Below are positions 22,601-35,200 of a DNA stretch of 64,000 nucleotides, piece after piece. Within the stretch, counting starts at the first letter, position 1; every line of letters starts with the position of its first letter. The stretch comes from Notospermus geniculatus. Taxonomy: Eukaryota > Nemertea > Pilidiophora > Heteronemertea > Lineidae. The stretch lies in contig NMRB01000099.1 in the NCBI GenBank assembly GCA_002633025.1, forward strand, positions 442,514 through 506,513, in the 5' to 3' direction. Made by a program: the position numbers and the translations under genes. Under the pieces are notes generated by a model. The model saw nothing but the letters and a program-made list of their open reading frames with translations, searched no databases and was not told the origin of the DNA.

Positions 22601-25600
22601 CGCAAAGGTTCTCACTGATTGTCTTCAGTGTTTAAAGCTAATTGTCTATCTTTTCAGATATTGGAGACAGGGTATTGCTGGGGCCACAGAACGTGGGAAG
22701 AATTGTCTCTCTCCCCGAGACTGACATTGCCATGGTTCAGATGGACGTCATTCCCAGTGAGTATATAGAATGTTTTCAATTCCAAACTTGTATCTTACAT
22801 AAAAACAGGTTGCACTGGCGATGGACACACAGACCTGTCAATAAATTTGAAATTGACAAGAAGATATATCTATTTCAGCTTCAAATGGTTCCATGGTCAG
22901 CACTGTGAAGAATTCCGATGAGCATTTCGCGTATGTGGACTTGAAACACATGCGATGGGATCCACAGGCCAATTTCTGGCGACCTTTGAACACTGTGGGG
23001 GATAGGTGAGTATAATACCTGCTCACTCAGGAGCACTGCACTGCACTTCGGCCAGGTATGTGGAGGTCTAAAGGCAACGGAGGGGACACAACACATGCCA
23101 ACAGTTGGACTCAAAATCCCCCCCCCAACACAGACTATTCAGAAATCCTAACATAAAAAAACAGAGCACAACACAGTCATTGCACGATCTTGTCACCATC
23201 TTTTCCAGGATTACCATTCAGAGTATTGATGAGGAAGAAAACGAGACGGATGGTGAAATCACACCACGCCCGGCGTCTCCTGCATCGACTTCTGTTTCGT
23301 CATCCAAAACTATAAGTGTGGTCAAAAATTCACCAACTGTCGCAAAAAATGCAGAAAAAAAAGAAAAGGTATGATCAAAAGTTGAAGGACTCTTGCAGCT
23401 TTTATGCATCAGCTATGACTTTCCTATTCTTGTAACTCTTTGCTGGATAAGTCGATAGGAAGAAAATATGTCTGCCTGTTTCATTTGGATACTTTCTTGC
23501 TGAACCCTGCGATATAACTTGTGTATGAATAACTGTGACAGCCTTCTGCAGTGTGTTAGCTTTTGTCAACCATCCAAGCTTTGCTGACGAGAGAAGACTT
23601 CTAAAAATACAGTTGAAGACACTTTTTTGGACGATAGAAAAATGTTTGTGTCAGAAGAATTACAGCTGCATGCAACACATTTCTGAGATTTGATCATCAA
23701 AACTATCTGTTTCAGGCTTTTCCAAACTTGTTCTGAATTGTTTTTGAACAATGACAAAAGGCATTAAATATTCACCTACAGCCAGTAACCTTAAAGAAAC
23801 TTTCATAATTCCTTCTTTTCAAAACTACCTCTGTATAGTTGATAACATGCTATGCCTGTCCTTCATAACCCAGCAAACAGAGGTGCATAGACCCATGAGT
23901 GCAACGCTGACAGAGAAATTAGAGCTAAAGCTTGAAATAGAACCCAGCGCTGTGTCGACATCACGGCCGTTCTCTCGACAATCACACCCTGACTACAAGC
24001 CTGTTGTAAGTATTGGCTGTGATGAAGCCAAATCATCATCATTATACAGAATCATCCTTTAAAATGAATGACCAAGTGAAGCTGCAGTTACCGGTACATG
24101 TATGTGTCAGAACGGGGGAGGGATCAGTGCTTAAACTTGATAGCTACAACAAATGTAGCATCAAGGGCTTGGTAGCAGTGTTTCTGCCAGAGGGTACTAA
24201 GGATACTTTGCTAGTACCCTCAAAGGAACAGAAAAGGGCCATTTTCTTTAATTTCATGGGGTTTTTGTTGATTTTGAAGAAATTAGTACCCCAAAACATT
24301 TCTGGCAGATACTCGGGGTAGGTTTATTGATTTCAATGTACCAGGTACTGGTGGTGAAACGGTTAATGCTGAATACTACTTACTCGCTCCCAGCTGTGAA
24401 TTGTCTTTGCATTCATTTACAGGCTAGTCCAGTCAGTGATCAGGGCAACTTGTACGAACACGTCAAAACTGCCGTCGGGAATGTGACAGCGAGAATGTCA
24501 AAACAAGAGTTGTCAAGTCATCCTGGTGCTAAGTGGACCACAAATCAGTTCTATACTGAATTATCGGCGAAAAATAGCAAGATGCCCCAAAAGGAAAGGT
24601 TGAAAAGTGCAAAAGCAAGGTATCATGTTTGATGGCTGATAGTCTACAGATTTTCAATGCAACCTATGGGCATTCTGATGTGCTCAAAGATTAGTGTACT
24701 CACCTAACACAAGAAAAGCCCCAAAAGGGCCAAGACACTTCAATACTGACACTGATATATTGGAGAATGGTAGAACCTTGCTATTAAGGACTCCTAAGGG
24801 ACTGACCTGTGTTCAGTAGAAAACAAAACATTTCAGTTTTCTGAATGATTTGCCTCTTTCACCTTTCAGGAAAGTGCCAAGTGACATGCTTGTACCCAGT
24901 GAAACAGATGAAAGCCGGTCATTCGACCCAAGTTTAGTAGATGGAGACGAACCAGAGTTGCAGAATTTACATCCAGACCCGTCTCGGCCAGGAACCGCCC
25001 ACAAGAAGGAGACAAACCCTGAGGGCAGGGTACCGGCTTCATCTCCCATTGAGGTTAGTCCCTCATGTTCTATTATTCTACTTTGCGACCACCTTGCCAA
25101 GTACTGAACATGTTCAATGATGCTTATCTTCCAGCTCCGAAACCAACGGACCAATCACTAGCCCAGGAAGGAAATCCTCCATGGTCAGCGGGTTAGGCTG
25201 TTCCATATAACTGGGGGTCCTGTACAATCGTCATAGACTAATCCTTGCTACTCCCTATAGGTACCAGTGGGAGAAGTGGCTGCGACGAATGGTAACGCGT
25301 CACCATCAGGAGAGGACAAGGAGACTGATATTCGTGTGACCGCCACGGTGACAACTGAGGGATCATGGTCTAAGGTCGAACAGCAGAAGAACCAACAGAA
25401 TGGAGTCGGTGGCGTTCATCACCACGTGGTGTTCGGTCCATCATCAGCAATGGTGAAATCAAGAAATTATCCATCTAGTCATAGGTTGGTAGGAATAGTA
25501 CAGATGAAATCGTACGGGCTCTAAAAGTTGCGATTGACTTCAACTGCTTCATCCATTTAGTTTAAGTTTTTGAAGTTCATTGTTGTGCATGTACTTCTTG

Positions 25601-27863
25601 CAGGGAACTGATACCAACGATAGCGAGACCGATGAGTGCCATCGATGCCTACCACTACATCATGAAGCAGTCACAAAGGATGGACGAAGAGGCTGTATAC
25701 GAGACAGATTATCAACAGCAGAGAACTGAAGCATGGAAGCGATCTACGAGAAGTAGTCCTTCACCCAAGTTGTCTGCTAGGACGACTCCTGGTAAGTACA
25801 TTACATTGAAACCCCTACCCTATGAGAAATCTGTTCATTTCAGATTTGCACCAATTCGTATTCAGCTTTAATATTTAGATATCGGTAAATATTTCAGGTG
25901 TTCCACCCCAGAGGCCCTCTTCACCAATGAAAACAGAGGACAGAAGTCCCTCCGTGCCGCCCGTCAATGTGAAATTCGGTGACAAATGGCTTGGAGGAGG
26001 TCGTGACCTTTACTATGAGGAGGTCATGCGGCGACCTAAGTCAGTACATGTCCCTGGGTGGAAGGAAGGAAATTCGCTCTTGACACGACCGAAATCTGCT
26101 GCCGCTCCACGAAGTTTCAGGTAAGCCAAAATACAGGACTTCCTATTTATGGGCAGTAGATGAGTTTTTGACTAGTGGAGGATTAGTATACTTTTAGCCC
26201 CTCATTGTCACTCTGCCACCTGTACTACAGGTGGCCTAGTAGGCAGCAACTCTGAGCAGCAGGAAGATGTTCGAATGAAAGAATAGCACTATCATCTATC
26301 TACAAACAAGTACACTTTTAAGTGGAGTGTATGGCTATTACTTCAATCATCTGCTGTCCCACTGATTACGAGTGTGATACCGGTATTGCCTTAGCATCGG
26401 TGGAGTTCCTCACCACCTAATAGAAACATTGGATCTTTCCATTTACCATTACACAACTCGGGGTCAATATTTTTGCTGATTTCTTGATTTTAACCCTCTA
26501 GGCGGTCAAAGACTCCCACCTTGCCATGGCCAGTGAACTATGATGCCAGTGGTATGACATTCCCTTCACCAGTCAGTAAGTAGGAAGGCCTTGGCATTGT
26601 GGGAAATATTGAATCATAAGCTGTGTACCGTATGGCAGTATGAGTACATCGAAACTAGAAACAAAGGNGTACATTACATTGAAGCCCCGACCGTATGAGA
26701 AATCTGTTCATTTCAGATTTGCACCAATTCGTATTCGGCTTTACGGCTTTAATATTTAGATATCGGTAAATATTTCAGGTGTTCCACCCCAGAGGCCCTC
26801 TTCACCAATGAAAACAGAGGACAGAAGTCCCTCCGTGCCGCCCGTCAATGTGAAATTCGGTGACAAATGGCTTGGAGGAGGTCGTGACCTTTACTACGAG
26901 GAGGTCATGAGACGACCTAAGTCGGTACATGTCCCTGGGTGGAAGGAAGGGAATTCGCTCTTGACACGACCGAAATCTGCTGCCGCTCCACGAAGTTTCA
27001 AGTAAGCCAAAATACAGGACTTCCTATTTATGGGCAGTAGATGAGTTTTTGACTAGTGGAGCTTTAGTATACTTTTAGCCCCTCATTGCCACTCTGCCAC
27101 CTGTAGGCAGCAACTCTGAGCAGCAGGAAGATGTTCGAATGAAAGAATAGCACTATCATCTACAAACAAGTACACTTTTAAGTGGAGTGTATGGCTATTA
27201 CTTTAATCATCTGCTGTCCTACTGATTACAAGTGAGATATTGCCTTACCATCGGTGGAGTTCCTCACCACCTAATAGAAACATTGGATCTTTCCATTGAC
27301 CATTACACAACTCGGGGTCAATATTTTTGCTGATTTCTTGATTTTAACCCTCTAGGCGGTCAAAGACTCCCACCTTGCCATGGCCAGTGAACTATGATGC
27401 CAGTGGTATGACATTCCCTTCACCAGTCAGTAAGTAGGAAGGCCTTGGCATTGTGGGAAATATTGAATCATAAGCTGTTTACCCTAAGGGGTAAGGGGTG
27501 ACAGGCACTAATGTTTTCATTGCACCGAGCTGACAGGGTCTTCACGTCGGGTGGGTTCCACAAAATTTCGCCTTCCGCTTTGAGCAAGCTGTGATGCTCT
27601 GGATGGTTTGACATCTCCATCCAATTTTACGCTTTTGATTTCTGTTGTTGTTCCTCTGCTTTAAGGAAACTAAAATTCTTCAGAATTTATGTGCATTTGT
27701 CTCTTTTCTAGATCCCAACCAAACGATGGCCATCCCAGAACTACGAGATTATCACCCGCCATCACCAAGCCAAGGTGTTCGAAGGTTAGGCTTGATACCG
27801 TATGCAAAGGGGATCGTGGCCAATAACCAGTCCATGGACTGTGATGATTATAGATGGAGTTAA
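13666..27863 (+). CDS. Large leucine-rich-repeat protein with a CAP-Gly/SH3-like region (5' incomplete)
   Basis: Exons: 13666-13735, 15175-15302, 15438-15594, 19047-19109, 19523-19584, 20057-20183, 20425-20503, 20600-20776, 21009-21111, 21289-21413, 21507-21598, 21867-21955, 22170-22286, 22416-22557, 22658-22756, 22879-23005, 23209-23368, 23874-24005, 24423-24619, 24870-25053, 25261-25484, 25604-25791, 25898-26120, 26502-26575, (26779-27001, 27356-27429), 27712-27863. All phases match; the total is about 1195 residues, or 1096 without the bracketed pair. The N-terminal 150 residues are SDS22-like leucine-rich repeats (LQSVEYLDLSNSEI, LQNLILRGNAI, LWKLDLSNNK) with a cap (DCLPNVWMLDG). A helical middle follows, then a small beta-rich region (IGDRVLLGPQNVGRIVSLPE) resembling CAP-Gly/SH3-like folds but lacking the GKNDG motif, then a Ser/Pro-rich tail. 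I do not recognise a specific orthologue; LRR plus such a tail fits cytoskeletal or ciliary proteins, which is a guess. The start codon is not in view. Confidence 0.8.
14310..14950. mobile_element. Nested inverted-repeat element in LRR-gene intron 1
   Basis: Outer arms about 14312-14398 and 14866-14948 are inverted copies (GATAGAGTGGAACCTTCTAA against its reverse complement). Inner arms about 14394-14426 and 14536-14576 (AGGCCATTC..TTACTTGTTTGGCGG) form a second palindrome. It is AT-rich with no gene. Confidence 0.65.
15693..16480. mobile_element. About 0.8-kb TTAA-flanked non-autonomous transposon
   Basis: TTAA lies at 15689-15692 and 16481-16484. The element ends are GGGGGCGGTAG and CTACCGCCCCC, perfect inverted repeats of 11 bases. 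No transposase frame is present inside. It is in the LRR-gene intron between 15594 and 19047 and resembles piggyBac/Kolobok-type non-autonomous elements. Confidence 0.7.
16505..16720 (-). mobile_element. tRNA-derived SINE-like copy
   Basis: On the minus strand the sequence includes TGTGGCATCGGAAACATCAG, then GAGGTTCTGGATTCGAGCCC (an RNA polymerase III B-box-like GGTTC..TTCGAGCC), followed by ACATGTGATAGC-type and GTTTCCTCCTGC segments. Related copies are at about 21640-21800, 48390-48480 and 60310-60435. Confidence 0.5.
19745..19856. mobile_element. 112-bp near-perfect palindrome MITE
   Basis: The left end CAGGGCCCGTATGCATAAAG (continuing GTGGAATAGGCTTA) is the reverse complement of the right end down to GGTTATACCTGGAATAAGCT. 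The loop is very short (around TTATAACGTT). It lies in an LRR-gene intron. Confidence 0.75.
19951..20012 (+). repeat. Dispersed repeat AGCCAGCTCGTG..GAGAAA, copy 1
   Basis: The phrase CCATTGAAAGCCAGCTCGTG, then TGAGAAAGGTCTCACGTGGA and GCAGCAAC, recurs in variant form at about 28541-28602 and 43637-43697. It is a short dispersed family without coding potential. Confidence 0.55.
21640..21800 (+). mobile_element. tRNA-derived SINE-like copy
   Basis: The sequence AGTGGTGCAGTGCTGGAAAC, then ATGCCTCTCACCCCG and GTGGGTTCAATTAGC (B-box-like), followed by GACTGCGGTTTCCTCCTACC, parallels the 16505 copy. It sits in an LRR-gene intron. A 5' fragment is repeated just before it (21621-21660). Confidence 0.45.
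25795..27480 (+). repeat. Tandem copy of two LRR-gene exons separated by a single N
   Basis: The block 25795-26637 (exons 25898-26120 and 26502-26575 with introns) recurs at 26669-27480 with scattered differences and small indels. A single N at 26668 marks the joint, in the middle of an otherwise unexplained break. The duplicated exons are nearly identical in protein (last residue R or K) and phase-compatible in tandem. Either a real duplication or two alleles laid end to end by the assembler; the N favours the second. Confidence 0.85.
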
Positions 27864-30800
27864 CCAATGCTGTGTTCTGCAACCCCAGCATCTCGAATCT
27901 GTGCACCCTGTTGCCCTGAATGTTGAGTGCTTGTTGTTCAGTGAGTAAAGTATCAGACACAGCTGGTAATGTTCAGGGTAACAGGACTTCAGTCACAATA
28001 TCACCCCCCTTGCTATTTGGAGCAGGCGTTTCGCACAGAATTATCTAACTGCATGTCAATATTGCATCAATGAAGTTAGCCACTGCTTAGAGAACGATCA
28101 TTGCATGTCATGTGAGAATTTTCACGTGAATTCCTTTGGCTTGTGTTCTTTGCGCTTCATTTCTTGCACAATAATACAGCGCACTGGTTGTACGAAGTAA
28201 AAAATCATGTTATAATGGCTGAGATTTAAAGTTACGTAAACATGTACATAGCTTTTTTCATTGTACCAGTACAGAGTTTTCATTGACGTGTGTGAACCTT
28301 GAAAATATAGAACATTTCACTGCATCAAACTGTACATATCATTGACTACAACAGCAGTAATACTGACAGAGTTTTAGGGCTCCTACATCCTGCATGTTCC
28401 TCTATATGCTGATGCCAAAAGGAGGTGCTCCAAATGAGAGTTTCTCATGCGAATTGGCTCTCAATGGGTAAATCACCATTGTTGGTTTCCTTTCAGCTTA
28501 TGCTGAAACCAAAGACCCAATGCCTGCCCATAGTTTCCGATAGGTGAATTGCCATGGAGAGCCAACTTGGGCGAGAAAACTCTCACTTGGAGCAGCGCCT
28601 GAAGGCACTTTTGATGCTTGTTGTTCAAGTTGTAATTGTTGCATGTTTTCTTGCTTTTCAAAGGTTCAGAGTCAGCTTTCTTGGTGTTGATACGATTATT
28701 GAGGATTGATTTGGGACTTGTAATTCATTTCGTGTGGTACACTCAGATTACTCTTTGGCATGTGGCCTATATATTCCCTGAAAAATTCACAAGTCAAACA
28801 GTACCCCTAATAAAAGAGTATGGCATTACCCCTTCCAGTAGTTACCCACCATAAAAAACATGTTGTGTCTCTCCTCTTTATGGCAACAACACAACTTTGA
28901 AAGCAGATGTCCTTGATCTTTTTGAATAGAACTATTGAAAACAGTGTTTGGAGATGTGTTTTTGACACCATATTTGTCAAGTGATTGCGTATCTTAACTT
29001 GTGTGTGGTTCAACTCGTCCTGATAACTGCAACACAGAATTTAGAAGCCAATTTACAGTACTATTTAAAAACTGCACCAGATTTGAGAGATTTGTCATAT
29101 TGCATGTTATTGTTTGTAACCGCATTGAATGCTAACTCTTGTTGCACACCAGTTTCCAGTTCCAAGTCTCAAGTCAATTTAGCGGCCATATTTCATCCTA
29201 TTTCAGGTTCAGTGTCAGGGGACACACCTAATTATTCAAATTTAAGGCCCATATCTCTCAATTTACTCATGTTTTACCCATTAGTAGTGGACTTGATCTG
29301 GTGTGACTTTGTCTGGTGGGCTAGAGGAATCGCTAATTTGACTTGTGACATGGTTCTTACCAGCTTCTAACCGATAACATCAACCCAAACTGTACCGCAC
29401 GAGTTCCTGCATAGCACCCTCTTTCATCCACGCTTCAAACCACGGTGATGGAGTCATTCTCCCTGTAACCACGGCAATGTCACCTGTAACCATGGCAATG
29501 TCACCTGCAACCACAGTGATGGTCAACACGCTTGTAACCACCACAGTGCCTTACACACGTCTGATGACTCCAGCACCCCATACCACCAAGGTAAATCACT
29601 GAGATAGAGTGAAGGTTGATGCATCTCGGCTGAGTTGTTCAAACCACACCATACTGTGCTTAAACTGAAGATAATGCCAAGAAAGGATGGTACTAACAGT
29701 TTAGACAGTTTTGAAGATTCAGTTTCAAAGCTGTTTTCGGAGCAAACCCCTGGCATGAACTTGAATGCGGTGCAAAATTCATACCTAAGTCAGGGGAAGA
29801 ATCGTCAAGTTGATATTATGGTTGCGACAGGCAGCGTGACTGACAAGTGGAATTTGTGAAGTCCAGTTTCTGTGTCCGTAAAAAGGGAAAGTTGGACAAG
29901 CAGAAGGCTGATGAGTAAACAGTAGCCTTGCAGTGAGAAAATTGTGTAGTTAAGCAAATCACTGAAAATCAGTTGTAAAAAGTAGAAGGAAGAGCCAGTA
30001 GAATCTGTCACAGTACGGTACTCGTTCCACTGTCCTCAAGACCATGACATGCTTTTCTTCTCCAGTTCCAGGTGTGCCGGCTTACCCCTCATGAAACCGT
30101 TACCGCTGCAGAGCATAGGGGTTGTATGTTTGGAGTGTTCCCATGGAAACGAGGACCAGAATCCCAATCCGGGTAACACAAGTCCTGCCAACTCAATGGA
30201 TATGGTCTCATGAGATGAGGACGAGTGGAAAATTGCTTGGAACTTGAGGAATGAATCTGCATCGAGATACTGGAGAAGTGGTCCCACCTCAGTGGTCTAT
30301 GACCTATTGGCATTCGGAAAATAAGTCATTTTGGTCTCAGAAGTTGTCAGTATTGTAAATCAATGCTCTAGTTTTCAACGACTTTTGGAAATTTACTCAA
30401 AGTAGGCCTAGGGTTGGGTTACTTGCATAGGTTGTTGCTTGTGGATGATATTTTTCATGTTATCAACATGAAATGCTATTACGGTAGAGTGTAGGTGGTT
30501 ACCACCAGGTATTGTCCGTGATGTTGAGCCTTTTACATGTATGTTCTACTATTATACCGTACTGGTAAAGCTGCTGAAAATCTGTCCACCTGTGCCTTTG
30601 TTTATGATCCATTCATAAGATTTTTGATGTTGGTGAACTGTGATATTTCATGTTATACACAAAAGTAAGATGTTTTGAAAATGTAGTGTGAATTTTACTG
30701 AACTTTGATGTGGAAATATTCTTCGGTACCTCCCATGTATCTCCTGAAAATCAGGCCAAGTTGTGATGAGTTCAGAAAAGAAATCAGAAAGTTGCACCAG

Positions 30801-32295
30801 ATGAGGGTGCAGAGCTATTGCCCACCCCTCCCCACCCCACCCACTCATTCCCCTTCCCAGGCTCTTGCAGCCTTAGTGTACTGAAGATGGTTGTGAACAA
30901 GCTTAGAATATCACTTTAACATTCAAATACAAACATTTTCTGTCAAAAAACGAACAAAAATTTTTCTACAACACACTAATTGCAGGTGCCTTTGAAATTG
31001 CTGTGATGTTTTATTTAGAACAGAGGGTCCCAGAAGATGCCCTCTCTGTGAAAAGATCTGTCTGCCGTCCCTTGACTTGAGAGTCATCAAGAAAATCCGT
31101 CCAAACTGCTGAGGGCTGATTTTGATAAACTGCCCAATCTCTGCCTCGGTCGGGCAAGGATGTTGTTAAAACTAGGCCTATATGTCTCATTTTGTTTTTA
31201 TGGATTATTCACAGCTGTTTAGTTGATATACCTACATGTAGTTCAGGTTGCTTTGTAAATAACGTGCACAGTTCTTAAATTAAAATCATTTGTACTATTT
31301 TCATGAAAAATTTTGTTGTGAAATGATTCTTATGTGATGGGTTCCAAATTCTACCACCACTGACATGACTGAAGGAGCAGCCCATACAGCTGCAGGCTGA
31401 CGTACTGCCACCTGGGAGTAGGGAAAGAACTAAAATGTGGCACGTAATGAGTTGCCTTTAAGATCAATTTGAATTAATGAAATAAGCCCTGATTGCCCGT
31501 CTAGAATGGTCGAACCAAAAGATTTGGACCCCCCGCAGACTGCAAGATTTATTCGCTATCGTGACGTCATTGCGTCAACTCCGCCGGTCCGACGCAATAA
31601 TCCTGATGCGTTTCAGACCATGAGACGCCCTGACGTCATCATTTCGTTTGACATGTTTGAGGCATGACCCCAAAATCCACGATGAAAGGGGAACGGGGGT
31701 TATTTCAGCAAGATTCTTGTGATCCCGAACGCGAAGATATGAATAAGGTAGGGAAAATTTTGCGATTCTATTTGGAGGACAAGCATCCATGATCCGCGTT
31801 CAAATTCGAATGTCCCGCCGAGACACCGACGGCGACGAAAACGATCGAATGCGCTCATCGCCCATGTCGGCATCGCCATCGCCCATCACTCGCACGTGTC
31901 TCCAACATGTCCAAATGGTGTCGTTAGGCCTATCCAACTCGGTGGACGGTGGCCCCTCTCATTCTCCAGTTCTGGCGTAGGCTAGGGCAGGCCTACGATT
32001 GCTGTAGCCTACCGTGCCCCATCCCCCAATGCCCAAATCAAGGTCTTAGACCAACGCCATTTCCATCGTATCTTTCTGGAGCGGCGTGAAGCACATGATG
32101 ATCGGTACTAAAGGGCTAGGCCTACTGTAACGTTAGTAATCTCAGGATGACCACGCCCCAATCAAGCCAACAGGCCCACAACTCATCGAATCCTGTATGA
32201 CACTTGACAACAGCCTAACGTTCACCGGCAGAGTCTGAAGTCGCGAGTGTACACAGTACAGTCATCGAAAGTTTAATAGGCTAGTCATCTACAAA
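27864..32295. other. Intergenic region; probable LRR-gene 3' UTR, then upstream region of the next gene
   Basis: No exon is supported. A copy of the AGCCAGCTCGTG-like dispersed repeat is at about 28541-28602. Three tandem variants of GTAACCACGGCAATGTCACC occupy about 29460-29540. The last 700 bases before 32296 are richer in CpG and may hold the promoter of the intronless gene. No reliable RNA gene is seen. Confidence 0.5.
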
Positions 32296-35200
32296 ATGGG
32301 GAACCTAGCGACCAAGCTAAAGAGAAAACCAAGACAAGTAGGCCTAGCAGATGAGACTGGCGCAGCAACGACCGGTACCCACCCACCGAAAGACCCGATC
32401 CAAGTAGTCGATCATAATGATATCAAGATTTCCGTCCCAGATGACAGGAAAGGCCGAGCAGAGTCATTGCATTCGTCGGAGGTAGGAGGGCAAATTGTGA
32501 GCACAGGTTCAGCAACCTCTAAAGGGTGCCGTCCACCAGCTACCGAGACTCACAACAGACTGCACCAAAATGTTTCTCAAAGCGATACACCAGTTCCTGA
32601 ACGTTGGGCGTGGAAACGGAAAACTGGTGGGGGAGTGGACAGCCTGCTGGATTACAGAATTGGAACTTACAGCATTTTATGTAGACTCGGGGAGCGAAAG
32701 CGGGACGCTAGTCACGACGTGGTTCTGATACCACATCCTACGGCGAGGACAAAATGGATGGATGCTCCCGCACCGAACCCAATATTACCCCGCAAAAGCC
32801 CGCACAAGCGCCAGCGAAAGAAGAAAAAAGAGCTGAAGGTAGATCTCAATCCGATTGAAAAGCTGAACATTTTGCAGCACAGTCTCCAACCGCATTCACG
32901 GCATGAGAGAGTGTGGAAAACTCGGACAGATAGAACAAGTGATTGTGACATTAGCTTGAAGGCGGAGCCGAAAGAGAAGACGGGGAATGCGACAGGTGGT
33001 GCGGAGTCTCCGTCAGTCCCCACCGAAACGGGTCAAGTCCCTGCTTCGCTGAAAGACCTGGTGGAAACTTTGATGGCGAAAAATGAGTATCTACATGACA
33101 TGCTTCGCTCGGGTACTCCGAACGAATACGAAGTCGTGAGTGCGAGAGAGATCGAAAGACCTCTAGAAAATGTCCAGTGCGATCACCTTGACATGGAACA
33201 GCAACCGAAATCAGGTGATAGCATGGACGACCAAGAGCATGCTGGAAGGAGCGAGGGTTTGGAGACTGCACGACATACAAATGATCGGATTCTCGAAGAT
33301 ATAGCTGATGAGGTCGCTCTTAGGATACAAAAGATAATTACCGAGGAATGTCAACGGACTGTAGAAGCAATCCGTGCCGAGGAAGAGGAAGAGGAGTTCA
33401 GACCAGTTCGGATTTACCTGACCCTAGACGACACGGGTGTTGAGGTCGAACAAGCGGAAACGGAGATTGATTTTGCATTAAGTACTTTGTGGAATCACAC
33501 AGGTGGTGGGCGAGGACCCGAGGTCGAAAAAATGGACCGAGAGATTGCAACCAATGCTCCCAGCAGGACAGATGAATGTCAGGATGATCTGATTTGCTTG
33601 AAGCCAGAGGAGCAAAAGGTATCTGTGACTGTGGAAGGGTCAGGAATGAAATCTCCGATGATAGAGCGCCAAGACATCCGGACACATGTTATGGAACAGC
33701 CAACGAGACCAACGGATGTTGTGGTTTGTGACTGTAAAGTAGCCAACGATATCCTCAAGCAGACAGTTTCCAATGGAGAAGACAATGGTGTATCAGCTAG
33801 GCACGAAACAGAGGATGGTCAAAAGCATGGTTTCAGTGGGAAGACGGAAAGGCAAAGTGAGACGCTGCAGCAGAAGTTTGACGAGACGTGTGGAAGACTA
33901 GACGAGAGCATCGTCAGCCCAGACACTGCGCAATGTCCGATTCATCTCGAAGAAACACCGACGAAAAGCTATTCGGACGGAAAGTTAGAACCAGAGAAGG
34001 AACTAATCGGTGTCAAGAGCGGTAACCGGGGCCGCCAGAGACGCCAAAGTGTCTACAAGCGCTTAGAGGACTTCGATTCGGTAGTTGATGTCATGATCAA
34101 GCGAGAGGTAGACTGTGCACTGGCTGGTGATGAAAAACGGAGTAGATCAAGAAGTCCTTGTAACAAGAGAAAAAAGAGTGACGTCACAACTGGTGCCAGA
34201 GGCAAGAAGGATACTGACAAATTTGACTGGTTAGTTACTGCCACGGGTGGCGCCAAATGCAAGATGAAGACGGGGGCCACAGTCGGTAACAAGGTTGTTG
34301 GAAAAACTAGTCCCAAGGACAAGAAGAATAAAGCAAAAATTGGGGCCAGTGTCAAGAAAAATACTGTAGTCACCGTTGGTGAGGTGAGGGATAGAAGAAC
34401 AGGCCCAAAGCGTAGGGCAGACGATGTCGTTACTGGTTCGGAGGACAAGACAGAAATCAGGAGGACGTGTGTCGTCAAAGAAGGTGAAACCAAGGACAAG
34501 GCTGATGTCGGTAACGAGGAAACTGCTTCCAAGGTCATGACGGAGACCGTCACAAGTGACACCAAGGGCAAGATGGAGAACATCAGAAGCGTTACAAACT
34601 GCGAGTCGAATGCTGGCTCTGAAGGCAAGACAGACGCCGTCACAAGTGGCAGGGTCGAACTCGAAGATGAAAGTACCAAGGTTTGTGCTGATAATAAGAC
34701 AGATGGGTCCAAGGGTGTGGTCGATTGTAGAACGGCTGTGTCCGCGGGCAGGACTAACGAGATAGGCACCAATGACAAGGAAGATCCCGAGGGTAGGACG
34801 GATAATGCCAGAGATGAAACCAAGGGCACGTTTGGTCTAAAGAACAACACGTCTGAATCCAAGATCATGAGAGCGACCGTCACAACTGGTTTCATGGTGA
34901 AGAGGGTTAGTGTTGGAACTGGTTCTAAGGGCAAGAAGGACATTGTCGAAAATGGGAAGGGCCTGACGGATACTGTTGCAAGTGGTAAGGGCATGGCGGA
35001 TACTGTTGCAAGTGGTAAGGGCATGACGGATACTGTTGCAGGTGATAAGGGCATGGCTGATACTGTTGCAAGTGGTAAGGGCTTGGTGGATACTGTTGCA
35101 AGTGGTAAGGGCATGGCGGATACTGTTGCAAGTGGCAAGGGCATGGCTGATACTGTTGCAAGTGGTAAGGGCATGGCGGATACTGTTGCAAGTGGTTTCA

